A stretch of DNA of 64,000 bases from assembly GCA_944548615.1 (NCBI GenBank), contig OX155955.1, forward strand, positions 6,618,368-6,682,367, in the 5' to 3' direction. The notes below the pieces were generated by a model. It saw only the letters and a list, made by a program, of their open reading frames with translations. It was not told the DNA's origin and did no database searches. This document shows positions 1-10,920 of the stretch, one piece after another (within the stretch, counting starts at the first letter, position 1; each line of letters starts with the position of its first letter). The stretch comes from Micropterix aruncella (lineage: Eukaryota > Arthropoda > Insecta > Lepidoptera > Micropterigidae). A program made the translations under genes and the position numbers.

Positions 1-869
1 AACGTTGCTATAATAAATTCACTGTCTGCGATGCTTTTTATAAGGCCATGTGCCTTGGAGACTGTATCACGACTATTTGTCCATTTGGTAATTTTTTCGA
101 GACTACTGAAAATCTTAGGTAACAATGTGCAAAATTGAATAGTGCCATCGTGTTTCTCTTGCCACCTAGTCTCGCAAAGGCCTGAAAAGGATTTACCAAT
201 CATATCACGGAAAACTGCTGTGGCCTTAGCAGACGAATTGGAAAAAGATATAATTTCTTTCATTTTGCTTACAGTGTTGCGATAGGCTACAACCTCGTTC
301 GATTTTTTGAGAGAATTGTTTAGGGTATGGTTTAGACAAGGACAGCGTCTTGCATTAAGTGCAGTTTTGCATATTTCCTGAACAGCTCCTTTCATTTCAG
401 ACGCCATAACAGAACAATTATCAGTTCCTACGCCTACACATTGATCCAAATCTAACGAATGTTTCTTACAGAAATCTATGACAATATGAGCGAGGGCTAC
501 GCCGGAGAGACGTTTTTCTTCTCCTTGAATGTCTTCAGTACGTATTGACTCGTAACAGTCTATGAAAGCTAGAAAATCTTCCCGGCTAGTGCCCTCGTGC
601 ACGTATCGTACAGAAATACTCATTTGCTCTTTATGAGACCCATCAGTAGTTTCGTCAAATATCAATGAAAACCACTTTGCTTGGCAAACCCTTTCAAAAA
701 TAATATTTTGTATCTCTTCACCACAGCAGTTTATAAGTGAGTTTTGCGTGGTTTTACTGATGTATGTAGCATTGGTAGCTGAGCTTTTAAGTTGTTTCTC
801 GAGTTCTGTATCACCCGCGGTAATTTCTGTATCACCCGCGACAATGTTATCGCATGGATTTGGACACTG
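1..869 (-). CDS. hAT-type transposase / DUF4371 protein (ZMYM1- or P52rIPK-like), partial
   Basis: The - strand is open without a stop from 869 down to the window edge (about 289 codons). The block AKWFSLIFDETTDGSHKEQM is the DUF4371 signature seen in hAT-derived proteins annotated as zinc-finger MYM-type 1-like or 52-kDa repressor-like. It is followed by VGVGTDNCSVMASEMKGAV, CPCLNHTLNNSL and CETRWQEKHDG, which is the usual order of the hAT RNase-H-like catalytic core; the first Asp is in FDETTD. A stop (870-872) precedes the frame, directly beside a TAACAG that could be a splice acceptor, so the N-terminal zinc finger may be in another exon or lost. No internal stop suggests a rather young element. 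Orientation and position inside the hAT terminus agree. Confidence 0.85.
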
Positions 870-1064
870 TTATCGCTCGCGTCGTAATTGTTCGTGTAAA
901 TGAGTTTTCTCATGATTTGTTAAAGCAATAAAATGGAAACTGACACAGTTGGCTACATCACCTACATACAACATTCGTGATGTCAGCCCATCACCGGCTG
1001 AGCTAGGTGCCATCCTTGGGGGGGGCCATGGCCCCCTGGGCCCCCCCCCCTGTATCCGCCCCTG
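1..1064 (-). mobile_element. hAT transposon, 5' portion (continues left of window)
   Basis: The - strand begins at 1064 with CAGGGGCGGATACAGG, a classical hAT terminus (CAG + GGGCGGAT), followed by G-runs and then a transposase-type reading frame. If this is the true end, the expected 8-bp target duplication on this side is GCTATGTC (1065-1072). The matching end lies outside the window. Confidence 0.75.
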
Positions 1065-1086
1065 GCTATGTCACAGTCGTGATTTT

Positions 1087-1285
1087 TTAGATGTTCTGAC
1101 CTGTTAAATGAAATCGATGTATTTATTTCATTTCGAAGGCGGCTCAGTACATCTAAAGGCCAGAGCATCTAATTTAGATGTTCTGCACCTCATCCGATAT
1201 TATCGCGGTTTACGGGCCAGAGTATCTAAAATGCGTGCGTTTCGATTTTAGAAGCTCTGCGCTTTAGATGTTATGACCCGGACTC
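1087..1285. repeat. Cluster of inverted short motif (TTTAGATGTTCTGACC-like)
   Basis: The motif occurs as TTTAGATGTTCTGACC (1087), its inverse GGCCAGAGCATCTAA next to TTTAGATGTTCTGCAC (about 1159-1190), GGGCCAGAGTATCTAAA (1215) and TTTAGATGTTATGACCC (1263). The alternating orientation makes small palindromes just outside the hAT end. Role unknown. Confidence 0.6.
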
Positions 1286-1439
1286 CAATCCTTTTATCGC
1301 CGGAAGAAAAGACTGGCAAGATGGATGCCTACTTTAAAAGTGGCTTCTTTTAAAGCGAAGGGAAGCCTACTTTAAACATGTAATGACGTATTTATTTATT
1401 TATTTCTAATCCCACGTTTTTTTTCACTTATTTCATTTA

Positions 1440-2092
1440 TTTCAAAAACAACGGAAATACATTTTAGGGAATTCAAAAATAAACTAAAGAAATGGTTATC
1501 GAATCATGACAGACTAACCATACATCAAATGTTAGAAATAATAGTATAATAAAACTTAGGTGCACAAATTATTAACATATATGTTAAGTATATTTTAACA
1601 TTGAACTAACTACCAAAAATTATTTGACTTTGACAATGAAGTATACTTTTTAGACTAAGTAATTTTATATTAATAAATATTAATGACCGTTTCTTCCTTT
1701 TCTCACATATAACTTTATTTATTTTATTTAATCGAATTTTATATGATATTTATTGCCGATTAGATAATAGAATTGCATTTTATTTATTATATTATCTTTT
1801 AATATTTTTTTATTATTATTTTTTATTTTTTATTCTGAAGACCACATTTTAGGGCAATTTAGTGTCATTAGCTTTTTACTAAAACTTGTATATTTGTAAG
1901 CAACCAAGCAATCAAGCAAACTTGATTGTAATATTGGAGTCCTGTCCACTCTAGAACGGGCTAGTCCCATTTGGGTGACAGAAACAAATAAGCAAAAGGT
2001 TAAGGTTTTGCCATTCGGTTCCTGTTATTTTTATAAGCTAATCAATGTTTCATAGTAATTAATTATTAAATAAATAAAATAAATAAATAAAC
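1440..2092 (+). mobile_element. LINE A, 3' end
   Basis: The + strand codes at 1463-1550 for FREFKNKLKKWLSNHDRLTI.. and a stop, a LINE ORF2 C-terminus. It is followed by the shared 3'UTR (GGAGTCCTGTCCACTCTAGA, GGGTGACAGAAACAAATAAG, GCCATTCGGTTCCTGTTATT) and a tail of AAATA repeats ending near 2092. 5'-truncated like the other copies. Confidence 0.75.
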
Positions 2093-2975
2093 ATAAAATG
2101 GTCTAACTAGGTAATGGTGCGAGGTAAACGCCGTCCCACATTTACGTGACCAAGCTCAGCCCATACCCAACTAGGCGAATATAGCCAGTATCTGGGCATA
2201 AGGCGTATTATCTGATAGTGTAACAAAACTAAGGACACTTCTTATTATATGCAAGTATTAATATATACTCGTATGTCCTCGTTATTTTAAAGTTAAATAT
2301 TTATCGTAAATATAAAATATGATAAAAATGTTTTGTTTATGTATGTACCGACATACAAAGATACATTATTTAAATATATAGTTTTACAGTCTATAGTCAG
2401 ATAAAACTATAAAAAAATGAGCAAACCTTGAAAGAATGTAATAAAGTAAATCTGTCCGAATTAGAAAACAGATTATATTTAACACATATCCAAAGTTCGA
2501 CAAATCAGTCTTTGGGAACATTGTGACAATGTGACACCCGTCTCTTGTACTAGTGTCGATTTCGCCTAATCTACATATTATGTCCTATGTGTGAGTCAAA
2601 TATGTTATAGAGTTTAGGTCCGAGATATTCGTAGTGTCGTTGTCCGTATAAAGTCCTCATTTTTGGTTGTATCTGTTTGTCTTTGTGTCTAGTGTTGTGT
2701 TTGTGCTCTGGTTTGTCTCTATCCGTATTATTCATGAGGTCCCTCCGATGAGGCGCACCAGGACAGTGCGTATGTATAGTTGGCGTATGTCTAGTACTCT
2801 AAAGCCTGTATATAGGTCGTCCGACGGAGAGCGATATTGCTTTTTGGTAATGACTCTGAGCAAGGCCTTTTGCGCTTTGACCAGTGGGTCAAGATTTGTT
2901 CTGGCCATACCGCCCCAGCCCCCAGCTGATTTGTCCGTATATAAGTAGAGTCTGTGCCAGTGCATAGTAAACAGT
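2093..2975 (-). pseudogene. LINE B: C-terminal reverse-transcriptase remnant and 3' end
   Basis: On the - strand, KAQKALLRVITKKQYRSPSD and RVLDIRQLYIR match the thumb region of CR1/Jockey-type LINE proteins. Further on KHNTRHKDKQIQPKMRTLYG and RHYEYLGPKLYNIF complete the typical C-terminus. The 3'-end block (GGTAATGGTGCGAGGTAAAC) recurs in the copy at 43010-43484. Stops and an apparent insertion at 2240-2520 show decay. Its tail lies tail-to-tail with LINE A. Confidence 0.75.
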
Positions 2976-5477
2976 AAATTTGCATATTAAACAGTAATTT
3001 ACTTTAAAAGTATAAAAAAATGCTGGGTCACACCATCCATTCACTTGCTTACAACGCCTAATAGCAACATCAATACGCTACTAATTATTACAACTATGGA
3101 AAACAACTAAAGTAGAATACTAAAAATAACTACCGCCTATTCTAAGTCAAAGGGGCAACGGTCTTTTCAAATGCGACAGAGAAGCGCTAAATATGTTGTT
3201 GTTAGAAAACTTTATTGTACCTACACCAAAGTTTATCAATAGGTGGGCCTGTTTTATAAATAGGCCTGAATATCCACTGGGGAGCAAACCCGCCAGGGCT
3301 ATTGTGCCTATTTGGTCGAAATATACAAGTAAAATCATAACTAACGAAAATATAAAGGTTACGCATAAATACACAGCTTCCATTACGTATAATATTATAA
3401 CTATATACATGAAGTAGTAAATTAAACTTGGCTGGGATGTAATGGAAGAGGAGGGGACGAAATGTGATTGGGGCTAGGATTTATGGATAAATTTGAGTTG
3501 TGAAAATAAAGGTCATCAGTTACCACTTAGTTACCTATTTCAGTTGTGTTTTAGCGAGCGTAACTGATTGGCGCATGCAGATGCGGAGAATTCCAGTGGG
3601 GAGTTGTCTGAACTGCAAAGATCTTGGTGAAAGGGTCGCAGAATGATGAGGTTTATTACAAATTACGAATTATTTATTGAGTTCAAATTATGAGTAGATT
3701 CAATATATAAAAGTTTTAACCTAACTAGGCTGCCGCCTGTTCCAAGGCGGTTATTATATATTATTTATCTGGTTACATTCGGGTATTGTTACTAGTGCGA
3801 TCGTAATTAGTTACATGAGCAATAAGGAAAACATGAACACAAACATGATCAATCTAGCTAGACGAATGCCTACCTAGACCGACCAGCCTGTATCTGGTCA
3901 TACGAAATACACTGCCTTGGTTTTTTAAGCTATTGCATACCTTTAATCGCGGGCCTAGGCTAGCGCGGCGATCGAATGAAAATTAATGATTATAAACTGA
4001 TAATTACGTCTAAACGAGTACTGCTTACGATTCTAAAAAAATATATGTTAAACAAGAACATTTTCCTAATATTCTTAGCTTTGAAGATTTTAGATTTTGT
4101 TTATATTACATAGTGTAATTAATTTGTGAAATTAGGTCTAACCGAACACAAAAACGATTACTACGCAAATACTATCTGGCGTAATATTATGAAACCTGCA
4201 CCATTTTAAAGATAATTTAATTATCTATCCTTTTATCTACGATTTTTTTTGAATAATCCGTTTTTTTTGCTTTATCGATTAAAAAATTCGTGCGCGGCGC
4301 TCTATCGGAAGAAGTTTAAATTATTCCGAATTATTTGCTACCGCAGCCGCAAATGATTCGGAATAATTTCAACGTTTTCCCATAGAGCACAGTTATCTGA
4401 TATCAGAAAAAATATAATAAATAAAATAAATAAATAATTATAATTGCATAAGTTGTTAAAAATGCTATGCAATAGCTTTACCGCGGCAGTCCCCGAGTGC
4501 CACACGTATTTTTTTGATTAGTAACGTTATCTTACAACTAAACTACTTTCAATATCAATACTAACATGATGGGATATCATATTATACACATGTATTGCTA
4601 ACAAAAGGTTACAGTTGTGAAAAGAGATCTTAAGAGGCCGTGTACGAAATCGATGTGGGCCGTGATACCTTTATAATCAATGGTATAATATAACTATACG
4701 TAGGTAGGATTTTCGGAGCCAAAGAGATGCGTCCAGCCTTTGGAAGCGCTCGGCGGGGACTAGCTGACTTGAGGCGTGAATCGTATCATAGGCGAGTATC
4801 ATAACGCGAGAATTAGATTGTTTTAAAAGACTTTATTGCCAATTTTAATTAATGTTTTGCATTTTTTTTGAGGAAATGGATTGATATTGAACTAAAGTTT
4901 ATTTCTGTTGTTTTTATTTTATGAACGAGAGTTCTAAAAGGCCAAAATCAAAAGCAATTCTTCGCCCATTTTCTAAAAAAAATGACAAAGTTAAATATTT
5001 TTTTTAACAACAATTTTATATGAAAGTAGTAAAAATTGATTCACTTATTATATAGAAGACTTTCACAACAATACAATGTATTTTTTTTATACCGTTTAGA
5101 TGTCAAAACGATTCGTAAATATGTTATATTCTAAACCTCTTACAGCAAAAAATCACAAACAGTCGCCGGTTTAAGGTCAATTAATCAAAATTCTATAATA
5201 ATTTTCAAAAAAGTAGCTAACTCATTAGACAATAATATAAATGATCTTTTATGTTGTGCAATAAAACTTATAGAAATACAGTATTTTAACCTTAAATACA
5301 CGTCTGCAAAATTACGTAAATTCACGAAATGCGCAAAATTTCGGGTACGGCCTCTTAAAGGTATTGGAGTTGATTTCCGTGGAGGACACGAAACAGCACA
5401 GTAAGAATATAAATGAATCTAGAGTCTAATAAGAAGCCATTCGGTTTGTTTGGGGGAGAAGGAGACGTGATTACCTA
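2976..5477. other. Intergenic AT-rich DNA
   Basis: No gene recognised. It holds a small inverted repeat CCGCCT-GTTCCA-AGGCGG (3732-3749) and the hairpin at 4299-4388, listed separately. Short open frames at 3147-3417 on both strands are not supported by composition or homology I can recognise. Confidence 0.6.
4299..4388. repeat. Imperfect 90-bp hairpin
   Basis: GCTCTAT at 4299 pairs with ATAGAGC at 4388, and AAATTATTCCGAATTATTTG pairs with its inverse on the right with one mismatch. The centre is a short ..CTACCGCAGCC.. loop. Could be a tiny foldback element or a transcribed hairpin. Confidence 0.7.
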
Positions 5478-5690
5478 TGTTGGAGCCCTGGCGGTCCAAC
5501 ATACCCACAACAAAAAAGTAATTTCCACAGAATGGAAACCGCAAACTCGCTCAAATCTACACGAGTCAGCTGCAGTTAATTTCCAACTAAATTCGGCAAT
5601 TTATGCACAGTCAAGCGATGACTCATGTCATTTCTTCTGATCGATACACATGTCGCACCCCACTCATAGCTATTACGTCACCGCTCACGG

Positions 5691-5697
5691 TATAAAA
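5691..5697 (+). promoter_or_regulatory. TATA box inside the probable LTR
   Basis: TATAAAA preceded by a GC-richer GCTCACGG. Position about one third into the LTR suits a U3/R promoter on the + strand. Confidence 0.4.
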
Positions 5698-5721
5698 CGT
5701 AGTACATTTCAATCAATCGAT

Positions 5722-5831
5722 ATCATTTCCTTGGCGGATAGTTACCGCGCTCTACGCAACATTCCTTTGGTGGACAGTTACTCGACATATCATTTCTTTG
5801 GCGGATAGTTACCGCGCTCTACGCATCATTA
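5722..5831 (+). repeat. Two tandem copies of a ~67-bp unit in the LTR
   Basis: ATATCATTTCCTTGGCGGAT..AGTTACCGCGCTCTACGCA at about 5722-5760 recurs at about 5787-5827 with few changes. The spacer also has a shortened GGTGGACAGTTACTCG version. Confidence 0.8.
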
Positions 5832-6213
5832 TCAAGCAGTACCTGTATTACCCGCGATACCGATCGTCAAGCCTCACTCCTCGACTACACACTTCGGACA
5901 CACTACTACGGCTTCACCTCGCGCCCACACTAATACACTACGGCGAAATAACAATCAAGGCGTTAAGAACTGGCGACTCACTTCAACCTTCTGATTAAAT
6001 ACTTCTACTTCGACATCCACGACTTTCATTCACGGAGAAAACTTCACGATGAGATTCACCCTTCTCTCACAATCAATTGGAATCTAGTGAAGGGTGGCAA
6101 TTCTCATACCTACCCACCGGCGCGCGGCGGGTCAATTTGTCAAACGGATCGAGGATACGTATGTTCATCCGGATACTAGCCTAGTGCCTACATATTGATA
6201 CGCACTTATAAGA

Positions 6214-6522
6214 GGCTCCCTAGACGATCAAGCATGCTTGTCAAGCATCGCGTCGCGGGCTGGGAGGGGATCGTAAACCACAGGAAATATGCATTTTTTT
6301 TTATATTTACCAAAAATGCCTAATTTTGTATTTTTATACCAGGGAGTCACGTCGTTCATAAATCAATTACGTCTAATTAACGTGACTTCCTGGTATAAAG
6401 TACAAAATTAGGCATTTTTGGTAAATATTCAAAAAATATATTTGTATGTTTCCTGCGGTTTACGATCCCATCCCAGCTTGCGACGCGATGCTTGACAAGC
6501 ATGCTTGATCGTCTAGGGAGCC
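6214..6522. mobile_element. Foldback element with ~140-bp arms
   Basis: Left arm 6214-6352 and right arm 6380-6522 are reverse complements over almost their full length (GGCTCCCTAGACGATCAAGC at the left end, its inverse at the right end), with few mismatches and short gaps. The loop is only 27 bases. No coding capacity. This is a MITE of foldback type, and the high arm similarity suggests recent insertion or ongoing correction. Confidence 0.9.
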
Positions 6523-7046
6523 CTTAAATTTCAAGTTATTTTTAGTTTGTTATATTTTATTACGAAGTACATTAGATGATGGTCAAGATGATTGGCAGAA
6601 TCTGACTAAAAGGCATTTGTCTAGAAAATTTCAAGTAGACAATATTTCGCCATTGAAATATGACTTCAATCTCGAAATATTGGACTTGGAGACGGATCAA
6701 AACCAGGTATGTGGTAGGGTCGGCACGAAATGTGGTAGGGTCGAAACCACATTTTAATTGCAATTGAATTTTAGTTGCAATATCTCTTATAAAAGCGACA
6801 CGATCTCTTATACAAGAAACGAATCATATTGGAAAATAGCCATTTTAATACCACGGAAATACTACAGAAATACCATACTATATTTGCTATCATAAGCAAT
6901 CACTATCGATGGGGATGGGAGAACGTCCCATTATGCTCTATCACTAGTACTCTCACTTTGAACTATTTAAACCAAGTACTCAGGATGTATAAGTTCCGGA
7001 CGGAAATATTTTTCTTCCGTGGGTTCCTATCCCGCCTTATATAGAG
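6523..7046. other. Intergenic DNA
   Basis: Nothing recognised. A short direct repeat TGTGGTAGGGTCG.. occurs at about 6710 and 6731. Confidence 0.5.
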
Positions 7047-7345
7047 GGCTTTAATGCGAAAGGGGTTTGTGGGGTGGTGTTTGAAGGGGGGGCGGTACGA
7101 TGGGGGGGAGGGAGGGGGGTTTGGGCTTAGGGGTAAGGGGTTTGTTCGGTGGGGGAATAGGTTTAGGGAGGTTGAGGGGTTAGGGGAGGGTGCGTTTGGG
7201 GGGGGGGGGGGCAATTGGGATTCGGGGTGTGGGGGGTTTTGGGAAAGGGAGGCAGTTTTTGGGGGCGGTGATTAGGGGAGAGGTTGGGGGCGTTGGGGTG
7301 GTGGTGGTGGGGGGGTTGTGGATGGAGTGTTGGGGGGATTGTCTA
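7047..7345 (+). repeat. Strongly G-rich, C-poor tract (G-quadruplex potential)
   Basis: About 300 bases with many runs of 3-12 G (for example 7086-7092, 7104-7110, 7198-7210, 7305-7312) and very few C on the + strand, in an otherwise AT-rich region. The Gly/Pro-rich open frames here on both strands are low-complexity artefacts. Confidence 0.9.
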
Positions 7346-8329
7346 CTTGCCGAGAAAGTCTTGGGGTGACAACCGATTTTTTTTAGGGTGATTTACAAAT
7401 TGCTCCTTAAAAATATGACCGCAAGCTAGTACCAAAGTATCCTCGATTATGTATTGCTCAATTCCTGGCTACGTTATGGCTGCTTGGATTTTGCTACGAA
7501 ACGCAACCTGTAGATAGCACCAAACGTGATAATGGCACCAAACATGATGATGGCATCAAACATTGATCCAAACAATATAATCATGTGTTATGTTCAGTGA
7601 ATAGAGTGTGTTCTAAACATGCCGTTACGGTGGCCTATCTCAAAATTAAATATTATTGTGATAAAAAACATAGCTCTTATTATTTTAATATTATTTGCAT
7701 ACATATGTCTATTTTTATTATACTGTTTTCAATACGCAGTAACCTTGATTATATAGTGTATACAAAAAGGTAAAAACATATAAACACGCTAATAACAATA
7801 ATACTTTAACTATGATACATCCTACACTTACTTTTACTTCTTTTACCTTCATTTATCCTACATTTACTTTATTTCTACCTTTACTTTTACTTACATTTAA
7901 TTCTTTTTTAAACATAATTTATACAATATATGTTTGTACATGGGCATACAATTCTAGGATATAATTGTCAAGATTGTTGATTCATGTATTTTTCTCCAAA
8001 TAACCACTTGTCTTTGGACATAATGATAAAAACTAGGCCAATAGATAAAATTACAGTTCCATGATTGACAATTAATTGTCACCTACTTAAGTACCTATTG
8101 ACTACACGACGATTGCTTTTTTATTAGATCAGTTTTTGAACGTTTTCTGGCCCCATATTTGCTGTTCTAGGTCTCTACCATTACAACTTCGATGCATGAT
8201 TTACGAATCAGGCCGAATACTGTGATAAGGAGTGTAATGGGAACCCAAACCATTAATTTTATTGCAAAAAATAACTTATCGATGGTTGAAAGGCAAAGTG
8301 ACTAATAGCACTGATTATTTATATTATTA
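7346..8329. other. Intergenic DNA with minor repeats
   Basis: Contains three copies of an 18-bp unit GATGATGGCACCAAACAT-like at about 7513-7567 and a pyrimidine-rich stretch with degenerate TTTAC units at 7826-7920. No gene seen. Confidence 0.6.
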
Positions 8330-9550
8330 GATAGCAACTCCATTGAACGATTTGGCAACCCTTTTAAAACGGCGAGATGCAGGTGGCACTGATAACATTG
8401 ACGGCAATTTATTTTGGGTATATATAATAACATTAATAAAAAATGTTTTTTTTAATTAGGAACAGATTGATAATAAAACCCAATAATTTAAACAATGAAA
8501 ACAATAATATCATTTAGTTATTAGTGCCATCTATCGAGTTTTTATCCTTTATTAAAAAAAGCGATAGATGATGCGTTATCATTACGTATTGAACGTATAC
8601 TTATGTATACCATATACTTACTTATACCAAATGAAAAAAAACGTATACCTACGTATATCAAATAAAAAAAAATGATATATTCATGTAAATAACATTAAAA
8701 TAAAAACAGCTCTGATTAAAAAAAAATGTTTGATATTATATTATTAAAATGTACCACAGTCGCGTTTAGAGCGCCATCGACAATGCCCTGCCATACTGTT
8801 ATGCCACAAAAGTCGCCATATTGAACTTAATTACATTACATTTTCGATCGTGTCCAATTGACGGCTAAAAACCGCTCTTGGACGTGTCAAAATAATAGAG
8901 TTAGGTAGTAAGTCTCGTTACTACTCTTTACTGAACATACATAGGTAGTCAAGAATTTAACTACTGGCTAGTAATTTTTCGTTCAATCGTTCAAACGATA
9001 AATATAAATAATCAAAATAGGAGACTAGTATTGTAAGTAGTCAGTAATTCGAAAAGATGCGTACCTAGTAAAATTATCCATATTAATATTCAAATTGTCA
9101 GTAAAATGTTAAATAATCAAGTTAAAGCTACGGCATGCATTTAAAAACAAAAAGTACAAATATAAGACCATATAAAATAATCAGACAATAGGGCTTTATT
9201 TTTTTAAGTAATTTAAATAGGCACAATATTTGAAAAATCATGGCTCTCAAATTTGGCCGGATTATAGAAAGATGTCTTTTTGATTTTTTTTTAAATTGAT
9301 GTTTACCTTGATGTTTTTTTTATGTCCTTTAGCTGTAGGGAGTAGTAATAATGCCAGAACAAACAATTTTTTAAACTATGCTATCTACACGTTGCATTTC
9401 GTAGTAAAATTCTGGTTGTCAAATTGTTATATGACGATGATAAATTTAATAACCTATATAATAAGGGTAAATTTGGTCAAAAATGAGTATATGTACCGAA
9501 AACATCAGCTAATTCTTCTACGTTTAAAGAGTCGGTTTTCATGGCGATAG
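8330..9550 (+). repeat. Unclassified dispersed repeat, longest copy
   Basis: Blocks AACGGCGAGATGCAGGTGGC, ATTGATAATAAAACCCAATA, GCGTTTAGAGCGCCATCGAC and TTGCATTTCGTAGTAAAATT, then TAATAACCTATATAAT, recur in the same order at 58935-59520, and the first part at 29500-29690. An 84-codon frame at 9296-9550 is not recognised. Could be a degraded DNA transposon or LINE interior. Confidence 0.6.
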
Positions 9551-9826
9551 AATCACATTTTTGGCTTTTTAGTCAATTGAAATGACCCCATTTTTATAAA
9601 TATTTATTGTTTTATTTGTATCCTTAGCTTACAAAAAGTTGATTCCTTTCTTAGAAGTTTAGTCTTTTCATTAATCGTTAAAATTATATAGATTATTTTG
9701 TATTCTTAAATGTGGTACTATGGCTTTTATGACGTTATTTCACAAAGGTTAAAAACAATAGCTTGCACTTAATACCCTCTGCCTTACTGCAAAATAATAC
9801 AAGGATACACATTAATGCATCATAGG

Positions 9827-10080
9827 GTCCTGTGGTATAGTGGTTAGATCGCCTGATCTTATTCACACGTTCTGGGATCGATTCCCGATGATATTTATAT
9901 ATACTGGGAGACTATGCCTTCTTAAGTTGGTAAAAACTCAATGAGGTAGGAGGAAAATGTAGGATTGTGTAGGACATTGTACAGTAGTGAAAGAATGTGC
10001 AAATTTCTACAATCCCGTCAGTCACTGTACCTGCAATGGGGCTAGTAATTTAGATGTTATTAGCTAATATCCATATCTAA
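9827..10080 (+). mobile_element. tRNA-derived SINE
   Basis: The head, GTCCTGTGGTATAGTGGTTA.. followed by GGGATCGATTCCCGATG, carries a box A-like and a box B-like sequence (GGATCGATTCC) at tRNA spacing (roughly 9830-9890) and resembles tRNA-Asp/Glu. The remainder is a non-tRNA body. No full cloverleaf can be folded, so it is a SINE and not a tRNA gene. The 3' end is approximate. Confidence 0.65.
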
Positions 10081-10906
10081 TGGATTGCTTTCTAAAGAAG
10101 AAAATTGATACAATCATAGGTAGATAAAACTGAAGTAAAGAGTAAGTGCATTATCAAACAAATTATTATTTATTTTAACATGATAAACAAAATTAGGGCA
10201 ATAGCCGAGTTTGGTGGCCTCAACTGCGCCACTCTTGCCAGCAACCCAATTATTCCTGTGCACAATTGCATAATTGCCTCTAATTATTCCTGGTACAGTT
10301 GTTAAAATAATCATGAAAAATATATTTTATCATAATAAACACAAAATTATAGAAAATACATAAATTTACTCATATTACCCATTTTTAAAATTTATTTTAT
10401 AAAATTATCCAATATTAAAAATAGTTTTTGGCAAAAACAAAAAATTTATAATAATATTCCTTACGACATTTTTTAGCAAAGCAGTTATGATATTTGTGTG
10501 AATTTTATCACCCCCACTATATTGTACATCTGTCCTAAGGTGATAGTATTTGAAATATGGTGGCTTAAAATTTACTTTATTAAAAAAAAAAAATTACACC
10601 TAAAAAAATATTCCTAAAAGGCCAACCCTTGAACTTAAAACGACCTGAATTAGTTTAAATATATTTCGTCCGGTCTTATATTATGCCGCTTTATGTTCGA
10701 TTAGTAGTTTCATGCTGAAAGAAAATTGGCTGTCATTCGTTTCATATTCCGCTCTAGCAAATTAGCCTTTCTCGCTCGCATGAAGTAATTCCATATTTAA
10801 TTCACGAAGAAACACAATCGGGCCATTTATTGTAGTTTGATATAATAATAGTAATGAGAAACGATGTTAACTCCACAATTCTCCCGTTTAAAAATATAAA
10901 TTTAAT
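10081..10906. other. Intergenic AT-rich DNA
   Basis: Nothing recognised. A 66-codon frame on the - strand (10114-10314) lacks support. Confidence 0.5.
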
Positions 10907-10920
10907 TATGACCGATACTT

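Larger units (their letters stand above)
5478..6106. mobile_element. Probable solo LTR of an LTR retrotransposon
   Basis: The 629-bp unit starts TGTTGGAG and ends ..TTCTCA (TG...CA). It is flanked on both sides by TACCTA (5472-5477 and 6107-6112), which fits a target duplication of 4-6 bp. A TATAAAA box lies at 5691-5697, and the downstream part is less AT-rich than its surroundings. No gag or pol lies next to it, so it would be a solo LTR. Which superfamily (BEL/Pao or Gypsy) cannot be told. Confidence 0.55.

Noticed and set aside
6963..7275. Pro-rich (- strand) and Gly-rich (+ strand) open frames
   Set aside because: Low-complexity G-rich DNA read in different frames; no domain or codon signal.
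9830..9900. tRNA gene (Asp/Glu-like)
   Set aside because: Boxes A and B are present but the stems do not form a cloverleaf and a SINE body follows.
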